A stretch of 11,075 nucleotides of DNA from an uncultured Lachnospiraceae bacterium (lineage in GTDB: Bacteria > Bacillota > Clostridia > Lachnospirales > Lachnospiraceae), in contig CAJURU010000057.1 of assembly GCA_910588845.1 (NCBI GenBank), positions 1-11,075 on the forward strand. The letters run 5' to 3'. A model generated the notes under the pieces. That model searched no databases and was not told the origin of the DNA. It saw only the letters and a list, made by a program, of their open reading frames with translations. Positions 1 to 7,036 of the stretch are shown here, piece by piece. Position 1 is the stretch's first letter; each line of letters begins with the position of its first letter. The position numbers were made by a program, and so were the translations under genes.

Positions 1-4
1 TATA

Positions 5-21
5 GAGCGAGGGCATCGCTC
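5..21 (-). terminator. Possible terminator hairpin after the acetyltransferase genes
   Basis: GAGCGA and TCGCTC can pair around a 5-nt loop about 30 nt beyond the stop codon of the minus-strand acetyltransferase. The stem is only 6 bp. Any T-run on the minus strand would lie at or past the window edge, so the terminator role is only a suggestion from position. Confidence 0.3.
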
Positions 22-53
22 AATCATATAATTTGATGATTTTGCGACACCCT

Positions 54-551
54 CTATTCTATGGAATTGTCATTGGTTGTGTTCTCGGAAGAAAGCGCCG
101 CTATATTTTCTGAAATAAGTTTTCCGCGATCATAGCAGATATCATCATCCGTAGTTATTTTCCGATGAATTTTAAGTGGATTTCCGAAGGCAATGACATT
201 TGCGGGAATATCTTTCGTTACAACAGAACATGCTCCAATGACAGAGTTATCCCCAATATGTACACCGGGCAATATCGTGACATTAGAAGCGATCCATACG
301 TTTTTGCCAAGGTGTACATGATGTCCGCCCCACATTGCATAGTAAGGAGCCTGAACATATGAGTTTTCGCCGACTTCGGCAAAAAGTTCTTTTAACATAG
401 AACGTTTTTTCTCTTCGCCCTCCATGGTATAGCCTAAAGAATTGTAAGCCTCCATTTTGCGTAGATATTCATGATAATGGACATCTTGGGAGGTTATCTT
501 CCTTACGTCATATAACTTTCCAGAATTCATAATCTCTTCCATTTCATTCAT
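54..551 (-). CDS. Sugar O-acetyltransferase-like protein (Maa/LacA/NodL family), internally shortened
   Basis: This belongs to the acyl-CoA-dependent sugar O-acetyltransferases with a left-handed beta-helix (hexapeptide repeats). It has the family's helical N-terminal part (MLKELFAEVGEN) and C-terminal turns (TILPGVHIGDNSVIGACSVV, then KDIPANVIAFGNP). The ATG at 551 was chosen because GGGGGA lies 7 nt upstream; an in-frame ATG at 566 has no ribosome binding site. The first-turn sequence HVHLGK runs straight into NVWIASNVTILPG. In normal members about 50 residues lie between these, including the THP/NHP motif with the catalytic histidine. That segment is absent here (near position 300) without loss of frame, so the product is probably a non-acetylating remnant. 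Its C-terminus is about 20 residues longer than is typical. It lies close behind a frameshifted paralogue, probably in the same transcript. Family assignment is firm; activity is doubtful. Confidence 0.8.
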   Translation of the reverse strand: MNEMEEIMNSGKLYDVRKITSQDVHYHEYLRKMEAYNSLGYTMEGEEKKRSMLKELFAEVGENSYVQAPYYAMWGGHHVHLGKNVWIASNVTILPGVHIGDNSVIGACSVVTKDIPANVIAFGNPLKIHRKITTDDDICYDRGKLISENIAALSSENTTNDNSIE

Positions 552-574
552 TCGCATATCCCCCATTTAATTTG

Positions 575-1182
575 TCACAAAAGCGGTTCAAATTCTTTGA
601 GATCGTCGTCGGTGATTTTACGAATCACTTTACAGGGAACGCCCGCAGCAAAATGCATAGGCGGAACATCCCTTGTTACAATACTTCCGGCGCCGATTAC
701 CGATCCCATACCGATGGTTACGCCAGCGCAGATGACAGCGTTGCTTCCAATACACACATTATCCTCGATAATAACTTCTTTGCAGTACATTTCACCGTGC
801 GTGCCTTGTAATGCATGGGGTGATTCGTTGTACTGATCGTCACATTAGGTGCAATCAATACGCCTGTTCCGATATGAATCTTATAATCGTCCACTAACGT
901 AAGATTTGAGTTAATGTAAGTATTGTCTCCAATCGAAACGGTATTGCCCATAGCGACTGTGAGGGGAGGCTCAATCCACACATTTTCTCCGCACGAAGCA
1001 AAGAGTTTTTTGCAAATCCCGGCTCTCTTTTCAGACTCCGTGGCCCTTGTTTGATTAAAATCCTGGCACAGTCCCCGGGCAAAAATCTGCTGATTGAGAT
1101 TTTCTCCTGTGTCAACCCATAATAAGCCTTTTTCCCGCCGTTCTTTCATTGATAGATTACTGGAAGCATCGCTTGTTCCCAT
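575..1182 (-). pseudogene. Sugar O-acetyltransferase (Maa/LacA family), frameshifted
   Basis: Two overlapping reading frames together make one acetyltransferase of about 202 residues, the normal family length. The first frame starts at 1182 behind AGGAGG (1191-1196, spacing 8 nt). It carries the N-terminal Mac domain, the first hexapeptide turns (TVSIGDNTYINSNLTL) and the catalytic-site motif TTNHP, with the histidine at residue 121. Just after NHPMHYKAR the frame is lost. The other frame continues as HGEMYCKEVIIEDNVCIGSN and ends with the usual VIGAGSIVTRDVPP and AGVPCKVIRKI at the stop at 575. The break lies near 799-801 in the repetitive stretch GCACGCACGG (minus strand) and fits loss of one base. 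Unshifted translation gives a 154-aa protein lacking the last coils that form the acetyl-CoA site. A sequencing error would look the same. The next gene starts only 23 nt downstream. Confidence 0.8.
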
Positions 1183-1382
1183 TTATTTTTCCTCCTGTCT
1201 GCAAGTTTTTCATTTATGTAACAACTATTTAAGTTTTCATGTTTTTATAATAACCAATATTATAGTCGTATTGATTTGTGATATAATTATATTATCTTTA
1301 GAGAGATAAAAATATATTTATATTAATAAAAAATATCAAAATATTAGCTTCCTTACAGCGAATATATGAGAAAGGACAGAGG
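1183..1382. promoter_or_regulatory. Divergent AT-rich promoter region
   Basis: This 200-bp gap separates the minus-strand acetyltransferases from the plus-strand AraC gene. On the plus strand an extended -10 element, TGATATAAT, lies at 1279-1287, about 95 nt before the AraC start codon; no clear -35 box is visible. On the minus strand a TATAAT reads at 1264-1259, suitably placed for the acetyltransferases. The layout fits an AraC-type activator controlling its divergent neighbour, but no operator repeat could be assigned. Confidence 0.45.
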
Positions 1383-1760
1383 ATGAAAAAAGGGCACTAC
1401 AACTGGCCATGGAAACCGATGGATACAATTCCTGTGGATAACGAGTTGAATTCATTACTCCGGTTAAATCCAGAATTTCCGCTTGCAGTTTCACATGATA
1501 ATTTGTCTTCTTACAAAAACAGTTTTGTAAACTGGCATAAGCAGGGATTTATAGAGCTATCAGTTGTCACAGAAAACGCGGTAACGGTGAATTTACTCAA
1601 CCACCAGGAGCGAGAAGAGACGGGAGAAGGCTTTTTAATTCTTCCGGGAACGCTTCACAGTATTCGCAGCAGCGAAACGGAATGTACGGCAAAGTATCAG
1701 ACAGTGCTGTTTGATTCGGGTTTACTGACCGGCTTCAGAGGAAGTTTTATTGGCAGATGA
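1383..1760 (+). pseudogene. AraC-family regulator, N-terminal cupin half (broken gene)
   Basis: The reading frame starts at an ATG with AAAGGA 6 nt upstream and encodes 125 residues. It contains the N-terminal effector-sensing cupin typical of AraC regulators of sugar metabolism. HKQGFIELSVV corresponds to the HxHxxxEL strand, and the glycine-rich GEGFLILPGTLHSI corresponds to the second cupin motif. The frame stops at 1760, soon after the LLTGFRGSF stretch. The DNA-binding half follows in the +1 frame. Family members are normally a single chain of about 280-300 residues, so this is best read as the first part of a broken gene. It sits divergent to two acetyltransferases, its likely former targets. 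By itself the fragment lacks DNA-binding ability. Confidence 0.7.
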
Positions 1761-1803
1761 TTTTTAAGATATTTTTCAAGATATCTACTGGGAAGATGCA
1801 TTT

Positions 1804-2226
1804 TTGAAAAATCAGATTCACCAAAAACTACAAAAAATATGGATTGCTCTGTGGGACAATGTTATCGTATCTCAGGCAAATAATGCGTTTCAATTGGACA
1901 ATGCGAGGCTTTGGAAAATGATAGATTTTCTGCAAGCGAATTTCCAAAAGAAATTTGTTCTTGACGACTTGTGCAATTATGTTAATCTTAGCCGAAGCGC
2001 GTGCTGCCGGTATTTTAGAAAAATGATGAATATGACGATTTCTGAATATATCCTGGAGTATCGGTTGTCCCAGGCAATTTTTTTGTTGAACAATACGGAC
2101 AAGAGCATTACAGAAATTGCACTTCAAACAGGATTTTCCACCACCAGCTATTTTATCAGCATCTTTAAAAAGAAGATGTTACTGACGCCATATGAATACA
2201 AGGTTAGACACAAGAAAGGATCATGA
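1804..2226 (+). pseudogene. AraC-family regulator, C-terminal helix-turn-helix half (broken gene)
   Basis: This frame (140 residues from a TTG with no convincing ribosome binding site) encodes the complete double helix-turn-helix domain of an AraC/XylS regulator. The first HTH is in FVLDDLCNYVNLSRSACCRYF and its connecting helix, and the second is ITEIALQTGFSTTSYFISIFKK, followed by the family's TPYEY. The frame stays open only back to a TAA at about 1765-1767, inside an imperfect tandem repeat (ATTTTTAAGAT then ATTTTTCAAGAT, about 1756-1778). Upstream of that TAA the same frame reads EVLLADDF, and downstream DIFQDIYWEDAF. At least a frame change and a stop therefore separate it from the cupin half. 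Free HTH domains of some AraC proteins can bind DNA, so residual activity is possible if it is translated. Confidence 0.7.
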
Positions 2227-2239
2227 AGTTTTCCTGAAT

Positions 2240-2268
2240 TTGCATTTTGGGTACAGCCTGGGTATAAT
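2240..2268 (+). promoter_or_regulatory. Sigma-A-type promoter of the two-component operon
   Basis: TTGCAT (2240-2245) and TATAAT (2263-2268) are separated by exactly 17 nt and lie just before the response-regulator gene. Transcription would start near 2275, leaving a leader of only about 14 nt that still includes the GGAGG ribosome binding site (2278-2282). This is the best promoter match in the window. Confidence 0.75.
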
Positions 2269-2288
2269 ATAGCTGTTGGAGGTGTGGG

Positions 2289-3017
2289 ATGGACAGATTG
2301 ACAGGAAAACCTGCGGACAAATATAAGATTATGGTTGTTGATGATGAGCCGGATATTTTAAATTTGTTGGAAAAGGCGCTCAATATAGAAGGATATTATA
2401 ATATCATTAAAATAGACAAGGGGCTTATGGCAGTAAACGCCTGTAAAGAAACGCATCCAGACGTCATTATTTTGGATGTTATGCTCCCGGACCTGGACGG
2501 ATATGAGGTGTGCAGGCAGATTCGGGAGTTCTCTCTTTGCCCGATTCTGTTTCTTTCCTCTAAAAATGATGAGTTGGACAAAATACTTGGCCTTGCCGTT
2601 GGCGGGGACGACTATGTGACAAAACCGTTTAGCCCCAAGGAAATTGCCTATAGGGTAAAGGCACAGTTGCGGCGTGCGCAGTATCGGTTACATCCGTCTG
2701 AACATTATCCGGTAAAGATTGGGGAATTGATGATTGATCCCGAGGGATGCCAAGTACTGAAAGGCGGCGCTCCCATAGAATTAACGGCCAGGGAATTTGA
2801 AATTCTTTGCCATTTAGCAGAAAATAAAGGGCGGGTGATTAGCCGTGAACGTCTCTATGAGACGATTTGGGGAGAAGATAGTTTGGGCTGCGACAATACG
2901 ATGATGGTGCACATCCGCCATTTGCGTGAAAAGATAGAGGATGACCCTGCATCACCAAAGTATATTATCACAATGAAGGGGTTGGGCTATAAGCTGGTAA
3001 ATCCATATGAAACATAA
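2289..3017 (+). CDS. OmpR/PhoB-family response regulator
   Basis: This is a 242-aa cytoplasmic transcription factor that would be phosphorylated by the sensor kinase encoded directly downstream. Residues about 13-130 form a receiver domain. The acidic pair is D18/D19, the phospho-acceptor is D63 in ILDVMLPDLDGYEV, the conserved hydroxyl position is in FLSSK, and the signalling lysine K112 is in the TKP motif. Residues about 144-238 form a winged-helix DNA-binding domain with ELTAREFEIL, the recognition-helix region DNTMMVHIRHLREKIE and the terminal YIITMKGLGYKL. Length and all key residues are normal. The ATG follows GGAGG by 6 nt and a good promoter. The gene ends 11 nt inside the kinase gene, implying translational coupling. 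Its likely target is the ABC transporter operon beginning at 4719, by analogy with other such modules; no operator repeat was identified. Confidence 0.93.
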   Translation: MDRLTGKPADKYKIMVVDDEPDILNLLEKALNIEGYYNIIKIDKGLMAVNACKETHPDVIILDVMLPDLDGYEVCRQIREFSLCPILFLSSKNDELDKILGLAVGGDDYVTKPFSPKEIAYRVKAQLRRAQYRLHPSEHYPVKIGELMIDPEGCQVLKGGAPIELTAREFEILCHLAENKGRVISRERLYETIWGEDSLGCDNTMMVHIRHLREKIEDDPASPKYIITMKGLGYKLVNPYET

Positions 3018-4422
3018 AATAAAAGTGAATCCATTTCTGCGCATATTTGCATTCGCGGCAGTCTTGACATTGGTATTAGCAGCGTCAGCCATAGGCGTAT
3101 TCTATTATATGTTTGCAATTCCGGAACCGGTAGGCTTAAGCCTTGCCTCTTGGCCTCACAGATTTACGGATAATTTTTCGAGCTGGATGAAAGAGGAGCA
3201 TGGGAATCTTGTAATAGAAGATATCGGGATTGACCGCCTGGATAAGTATCGGTTATGGCTGCAAGTTCTGGATGAAAACGGAAAAGAGATTTTTTCGCAC
3301 AATAAGCCCACAGATTACCCGGCAAGCTATTCAGCGTCTGAATTAATGGCTTTTGGTACAAGCAATTATAAGAATGGCAATACGGTCTTTGTAGGCAGTT
3401 ATAAAAGTTCCGCCAAGACCTGGAGTTATCTCGTTGGCTTTCCCTATGATATCGGAAAACATATGCTTTACTACAACGCAGAGAATGTCGGACGTCTTGG
3501 ACCTGTTTTCCGCATAGCCGTAAGTATTGCATTCGTTTTGCTTGTGTCTTTCGTCTTTCTGTATGGGTTTTGGCTTACAGGACATCTTGCAAAGATTTCA
3601 AAGGGGATTGATGACATCTCGAATCGTTCTTATGTGAAGCTAACGGAAAAGGGAGTGTTCCGGGAGGTATATAGAGAGCTCAACTATATGGACAATAAGA
3701 TTTATAACAGTGATAAGCTGCAAGAAAATACGGAACGGACGCGGCGCGAATGGATTTCCAATATCACACACGATCTGAAAACGCCGCTTTCACCAATCAA
3801 AGGTTATGCGGAGTTGTTATCTTTGGGCTCTGTGCCCGACAGTGAAACGGTACGGGAATATGGGCAGATAATTTTAAAGAATGCCAATCATGCCCAAAGG
3901 CTGATGAATGAATTGAAGCTGACATATCAGCTGGAAGCTGGCGTTATGCCGTTTCAGCCGCAGAACATATCTTTTATCCGCTTTGTGCGGGAGACAGTCA
4001 TTGATATCATCAATGATCCTGCGTTTTTGAACCGCAGCATAGAGTTTGCAAGCAGTATAGAAGAACTTACTGTCTGTGTGGATGCAGATTTATTGCGTCG
4101 CGCGCTGGGAAATCTTATCGTCAACGCTCTCACACATAATCCGCCTGAAACGAGTATAACGGTGTCTGTTAATTTGGACAAAAAGACGCAGGTAACTGTT
4201 ATTGTGCGTGATAATGGTTCAGGGATGAGCGAAGAGCAACAGTCGGAATTGTTTAACCGGTATTACAGGGGGACAAATACAAAGGAAAAACCGGAAGGAA
4301 GCGGCCTGGGGCTTGCAATTGCAAAGCAAATTGTAACGCTTCACGGCGGTGAAATCTCTGTAAAAAGCAAACGTGGCGAAGGCACGCAATTTATTGTTCT
4401 CTTGCCATGTATGATATGTTAA
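3007..4422 (+). CDS. Membrane sensor histidine kinase
   Basis: This 471-aa kinase is the partner of the preceding regulator, whose gene it overlaps. It has a transmembrane helix at about residues 12-36, an extracellular sensor region of about 130 residues, a second helix at about 169-190 and a HAMP-like linker to about 245. The dimerisation and phospho-transfer domain follows, with H255 in the motif THDLKTPL. The HATPase domain has an N-box (LGNLIVNALTHN, N369 and N373), a G1 box (RDNGSGMS, D402) and a G2 box (GSGLGLAIAK). All catalytic motifs are present. The external domain of moderate size suggests direct sensing of an extracellular ligand, unlike the short-loop BceS-type kinases that sense through their transporter; this is inference. 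No strong ribosome binding site precedes the ATG, in keeping with coupling to the upstream gene. Confidence 0.93.
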   Translation: MKHKIKVNPFLRIFAFAAVLTLVLAASAIGVFYYMFAIPEPVGLSLASWPHRFTDNFSSWMKEEHGNLVIEDIGIDRLDKYRLWLQVLDENGKEIFSHNKPTDYPASYSASELMAFGTSNYKNGNTVFVGSYKSSAKTWSYLVGFPYDIGKHMLYYNAENVGRLGPVFRIAVSIAFVLLVSFVFLYGFWLTGHLAKISKGIDDISNRSYVKLTEKGVFREVYRELNYMDNKIYNSDKLQENTERTRREWISNITHDLKTPLSPIKGYAELLSLGSVPDSETVREYGQIILKNANHAQRLMNELKLTYQLEAGVMPFQPQNISFIRFVRETVIDIINDPAFLNRSIEFASSIEELTVCVDADLLRRALGNLIVNALTHNPPETSITVSVNLDKKTQVTVIVRDNGSGMSEEQQSELFNRYYRGTNTKEKPEGSGLGLAIAKQIVTLHGGEISVKSKRGEGTQFIVLLPCMIC

Positions 4423-4449
4423 TAGGATTTGAGTTTCAAAAGCCGTTTC

Positions 4450-4488
4450 GGGGCAAGAACTTTTGCATAAAATCATGCAATTAGCCCC
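4450..4488 (+). other. Hairpin shortly after the kinase gene
   Basis: An inner perfect stem, TTGCAT/ATGCAA (4463-4468 and 4475-4480), is enclosed by an outer GGGGC/GCCCC pair (4450-4454 and 4484-4488) with unequal internal loops. No T-run follows (ATTGTG), so it is not a classical terminator. It could protect the 3' end of the two-component mRNA or be incidental. Confidence 0.4.
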
Positions 4489-4562
4489 ATTGTGTTGTGA
4501 TATGCTTTTCGTTCACCCTAAATTAATTTTAAATTAAGATACAGAAAAGTTCAGCCTAAGAT

Positions 4563-4602
4563 GGATGGTTTATGCTAGGAAGCATAGGCCATCCGTTTTG
4601 TT
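4563..4602 (+). terminator. Rho-independent terminator or attenuator before the ABC operon
   Basis: GGATGGTTTATGCT pairs with AGCATAGGCCATCC as a 14-bp stem with two G-U pairs and an AGGA tetraloop (4563-4596). It is followed by GTTTTGTT. It lies 140 nt after the kinase stop and about 120 nt before the ABC ATPase start. It could end the two-component transcript, or act as a conditional terminator in a leader if transcription of the ABC genes starts upstream of it. A second structured element begins immediately after it. Confidence 0.75.
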
Positions 4603-4657
4603 ATCTTATAGGAAAGACCTTGTCACGCTAAAGCGTGAAAGTGTCTTCCTATAAGAT
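4603..4657. repeat. 55-nt near-perfect inverted repeat in the ABC operon leader
   Basis: The outer arms ATCTTATAGGAA (4603-4614) and TTCCTATAAGAT (4646-4657) are perfectly complementary over 12 bp. After one unpaired A, GAC pairs with GTC across a short mismatched patch, then TCACGC pairs with GCGTGA around a TAAA loop. The element fills the space between the terminator-like hairpin and the ABC ribosome binding site. It could be a regulatory RNA stem, a regulator binding site or a small dispersed palindromic element. No protein is encoded in it. Confidence 0.8.
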
Positions 4658-4718
4658 AGAAATGATATGCGCACTCGCACAAACGGACTGCGCCAAAGAA
4701 AAGACAGGAGGTTCTCAT

Positions 4719-5594
4719 ATGGAATTACAACTACAACATCTAAGCAAGCAATACGGAACAAACCATGCGGTTGAAGATATAAACGTAAGTTTAGCGCCTG
4801 GAGTGTATGGTTTGCTTGGGGCAAACGGCGCAGGAAAGACAACGTTGATGCGTATGATTTGCGGGGTCTTAAAAGCTACTTCCGGCGATATTCGCTTCAA
4901 TGGGAAAACCATGCAGGAATTGGGGGAAGATTATTATGCCCATTTAGGATATATGCCGCAGGATTTCGGCTTTTATCCTGACTTTACCGGGCGGGAATTC
5001 ATGTTATATATGGCGGCAGTGAAAGGTCTGGGCAAGAGAAAGGCAAAAGCTCGGACGGAAAAGCTGCTCTCTATGGTGAATCTACAGGAAGTTGCAGATA
5101 AAAAAATCAAGTCCTACTCCGGAGGGATGAAACAACGTTTAGGGATTGCGCAGGCCGAGCTGAACCGTCCGTCAATTCTGATACTGGATGAGCCGACTGC
5201 CGGGCTGGACCCCAAAGAACGCGTGCGCTTCCGCAATCTTATTTCTGATTTTGCCAAAGAAAAAATCGTGATCCTTTCAACGCACATCGTATCGGATGTT
5301 TCCTATATTGCGGACACAATATTGCTGATGAAAAAAGGCAGATTCTTGTTGCAGGAGCCAATGGCGGCGGTTACAGACAATATCCGCGGCAAAGTATGGG
5401 AAATATTGGTTCCTGAGTGGGAAGCGGCGAGCTTTCGTGAGCAGTTTTCGGTGGTCAATCTGCACCACGAAGGCAGTATGGTGCGCCTGCGTATTGTACA
5501 TGAGAATCCGCCGGCGGACAATGCCGTCTCTGTGGAACCGGGCTTAGAGGATTTGTTCCTTTATCATTTTGGCGAAGAACAGGAGGGAAAATAA
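4719..5594 (+). CDS. ABC transporter ATP-binding protein
   Basis: This 291-aa nucleotide-binding subunit powers the permease encoded next. It has Walker A GANGAGKTT (K40), a Q-loop at Q81 (MPQDFGFYP), the ABC signature YSGGM (133-137), Walker B ILILDEP with catalytic E158, a D-loop (GLDP) and the switch histidine H189 (STHIVSD). The roughly 75-residue C-terminal extension is typical of ATPases paired with ABC-2 type permeases for drugs, peptides or lipids. The start is the ATG 7 nt after AGGAGG (4706-4711); an upstream in-frame start at 4635 lies inside the inverted repeat and is rejected. Its neighbours, a two-component system and a permease, suggest inducible export of, or resistance to, a peptide or membrane-active compound. 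Substrate unknown. Confidence 0.93.
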   Translation: MELQLQHLSKQYGTNHAVEDINVSLAPGVYGLLGANGAGKTTLMRMICGVLKATSGDIRFNGKTMQELGEDYYAHLGYMPQDFGFYPDFTGREFMLYMAAVKGLGKRKAKARTEKLLSMVNLQEVADKKIKSYSGGMKQRLGIAQAELNRPSILILDEPTAGLDPKERVRFRNLISDFAKEKIVILSTHIVSDVSYIADTILLMKKGRFLLQEPMAAVTDNIRGKVWEILVPEWEAASFREQFSVVNLHHEGSMVRLRIVHENPPADNAVSVEPGLEDLFLYHFGEEQEGK

Positions 5595-5595
5595 G

Positions 5596-6822
5596 ATGTT
5601 GGTGAAATATGAATTTTTAAAGATAATACGCAAAAAATCTACATTCATTATCATGACAGCCAGCTTGCTCTTGACAGCGTTTCTTTTCGGCCTGCCTATC
5701 ATACAATACCAAACATATAATCAGGATGGTGTGATTCAAGGGGCACAGGGAATTGCCTATGTCAAAGAGCAGTATTCCATGTCGGTTCCTCTGTCGGAGG
5801 AATATATCGCTGAATCAATCGGTGAGGTGCAGCGGCTTTTTGCTGATTCTCAGAATGTCGGTTACGATGGAAACGAACGATTTTTGATTGGAGACGCCTA
5901 CTGGAATCATATTGCGCCGCGGGAGAAGATGCTCAATATGATTGCCAAGACGTATGACAGTCCTCAGGAAAATTCGGGTTATCAGAAATTGGCGGAATTA
6001 GAAGCAGCAGAATATAATAATTTTTATCAGGCAATGGAAGATAAAATGCAAGCGCTGAGAAACACACCGTCCAGAGGGTTATCAGATGCGCAGAAGGCGT
6101 ACTGGAGCAATATGGCTGATAAAATAAAAGTTCCTTTGCAATATGGATATTTCGAGGGATGGGAGATAATTATGAGCAGCTTTGAGCTCTTGGTGTTTGC
6201 AATCTTATCTATCTGTATTGCAGTAGCCCCTGTTTTTTGCGGCGAATACCAGGCGGGGACAGATGCCGTCGTCTTAGCTGGCAGATTCGGCAAGACGAAG
6301 TTGATAACAGCGAAAATTGCGGCGTCGTTCTTATTTGGATTGCTGGCGTTTTTACTTCATGTTGTTGTGGCCTGTGGGCTGCCGCTTATGGCGTTTGGCG
6401 CGGACGGCTGGAATTTGCCGGTACAGATTGCAAATACCACAATTCCATATCCATTTACGTTCTTGCAGGCGGCTCTTGTGAGTATCGGTGTTATTTATCT
6501 GATATTATTTGCCATGATAAGTTTCACGCTTCTTTTGTCCTCAAAAATGAAGACGCCATATCTTGTAATAATTGTGCTGGTGCCGGTTCTTTTCTTTCCG
6601 ATATTTTTAACGCCGAATGGAACGACAGGGACTTACAACTTGACGTTGTTCCTGCTGCCTTACCGCGCTGCCATGTCCGATATAGGAAAGTATATTTCGT
6701 ACCAATTTGGTAATCTTGTTTTGGATGCATTTTCTATGAGGGCAATTTTGTATGCAATGTTGACGGTGATAATGATTCCGTTTGCAAAAAGGGGATTTCA
6801 GAAACACCAGGTTGCCGGATAA
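5596..6822 (+). CDS. ABC-2 type transporter permease
   Basis: This 408-aa membrane subunit is the partner of the preceding ATPase; its ATG is 1 nt after that gene's stop, with AGGAGG inside the end of the ATPase gene (5581-5586, spacing 9 nt). The layout is one N-terminal transmembrane helix (about residues 17-35), a large, presumably extracellular, segment of about 150 residues, then a cluster of five further hydrophobic segments. The last five lie at about 196-215, 241-268, 288-315, 320-340 and 378-398. This is the usual ABC-2 half-transporter arrangement with an enlarged first loop. Such loops occur in permeases of antimicrobial-peptide or lipid-linked exporters, but no sequence motif here fixes the substrate. 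The protein appears complete and ends with a basic tail (KRGFQKHQ). No strong terminator follows directly. Confidence 0.88.
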   Translation: MLVKYEFLKIIRKKSTFIIMTASLLLTAFLFGLPIIQYQTYNQDGVIQGAQGIAYVKEQYSMSVPLSEEYIAESIGEVQRLFADSQNVGYDGNERFLIGDAYWNHIAPREKMLNMIAKTYDSPQENSGYQKLAELEAAEYNNFYQAMEDKMQALRNTPSRGLSDAQKAYWSNMADKIKVPLQYGYFEGWEIIMSSFELLVFAILSICIAVAPVFCGEYQAGTDAVVLAGRFGKTKLITAKIAASFLFGLLAFLLHVVVACGLPLMAFGADGWNLPVQIANTTIPYPFTFLQAALVSIGVIYLILFAMISFTLLLSSKMKTPYLVIIVLVPVLFFPIFLTPNGTTGTYNLTLFLLPYRAAMSDIGKYISYQFGNLVLDAFSMRAILYAMLTVIMIPFAKRGFQKHQVAG

Positions 6823-7036
6823 AGTGATCGATTTTTCGCAGTTGTAATGGAATTTGCCGCGGGTACGAAGGTTGGAAGAATGAAAAATTAATATATTTTA
6901 GGAAAATCCGCTTATAAAAAATTTTCCGTTTTCCGATATACAAAAAGTAAGAGGGCCACAGATGGAGTATTATTATCAATAACCTGTTGGCAGACGCTTT
7001 GTGCAAACTCCATTTACAGGAAAAGAGAGGAAAAAT
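6823..7036. other. Intergenic region after the permease gene
   Basis: No gene was found. A 7-bp stem, GGAAAAT/ATTTTCC (6901-6907 and 6921-6927), is followed by GTTTTCC and could be a weak terminator for the ABC operon. It overlaps the sigma-28-like element described separately. Confidence 0.35.
6913..6939 (+). promoter_or_regulatory. Possible sigma-28 (SigD/FliA-type) promoter for the 128-aa gene
   Basis: TATA, then 15 nt, then TCCGATAT (6932-6939) resembles the sigma-28 consensus TAAA-N15-GCCGATAT, with 3 of 4 matches at -35 and 7 of 8 at -10. A perfect TAAA also occurs at 6915 but with a 13-nt spacer. The site is about 98 nt before the start codon. A second TCCGATAT precedes the DUF6033-like gene. 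Sigma-28 control is inference. Confidence 0.45.

Noticed and set aside
785..815. Programmed ribosomal frameshifting in the second acetyltransferase
   Set aside because: No slippery heptamer or downstream pseudoknot is evident, and acetyltransferases of this family are not known to use recoding.
4603..4657. Insertion-sequence terminal repeats
   Set aside because: The two arms are only a few bases apart, no transposase or target-site duplication is visible, so at most it is a small palindromic element.
4635..4718. Earlier start for the ABC ATPase at 4635
   Set aside because: It lies inside the inverted repeat, lacks a ribosome binding site, and adds 28 residues that no ABC ATPase would need.
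6237..6713. A 158-codon plus-strand frame inside the permease gene
   Set aside because: The permease frame has a clear membrane topology and ribosome binding site; this frame is an out-of-frame shadow with no ribosome binding site.
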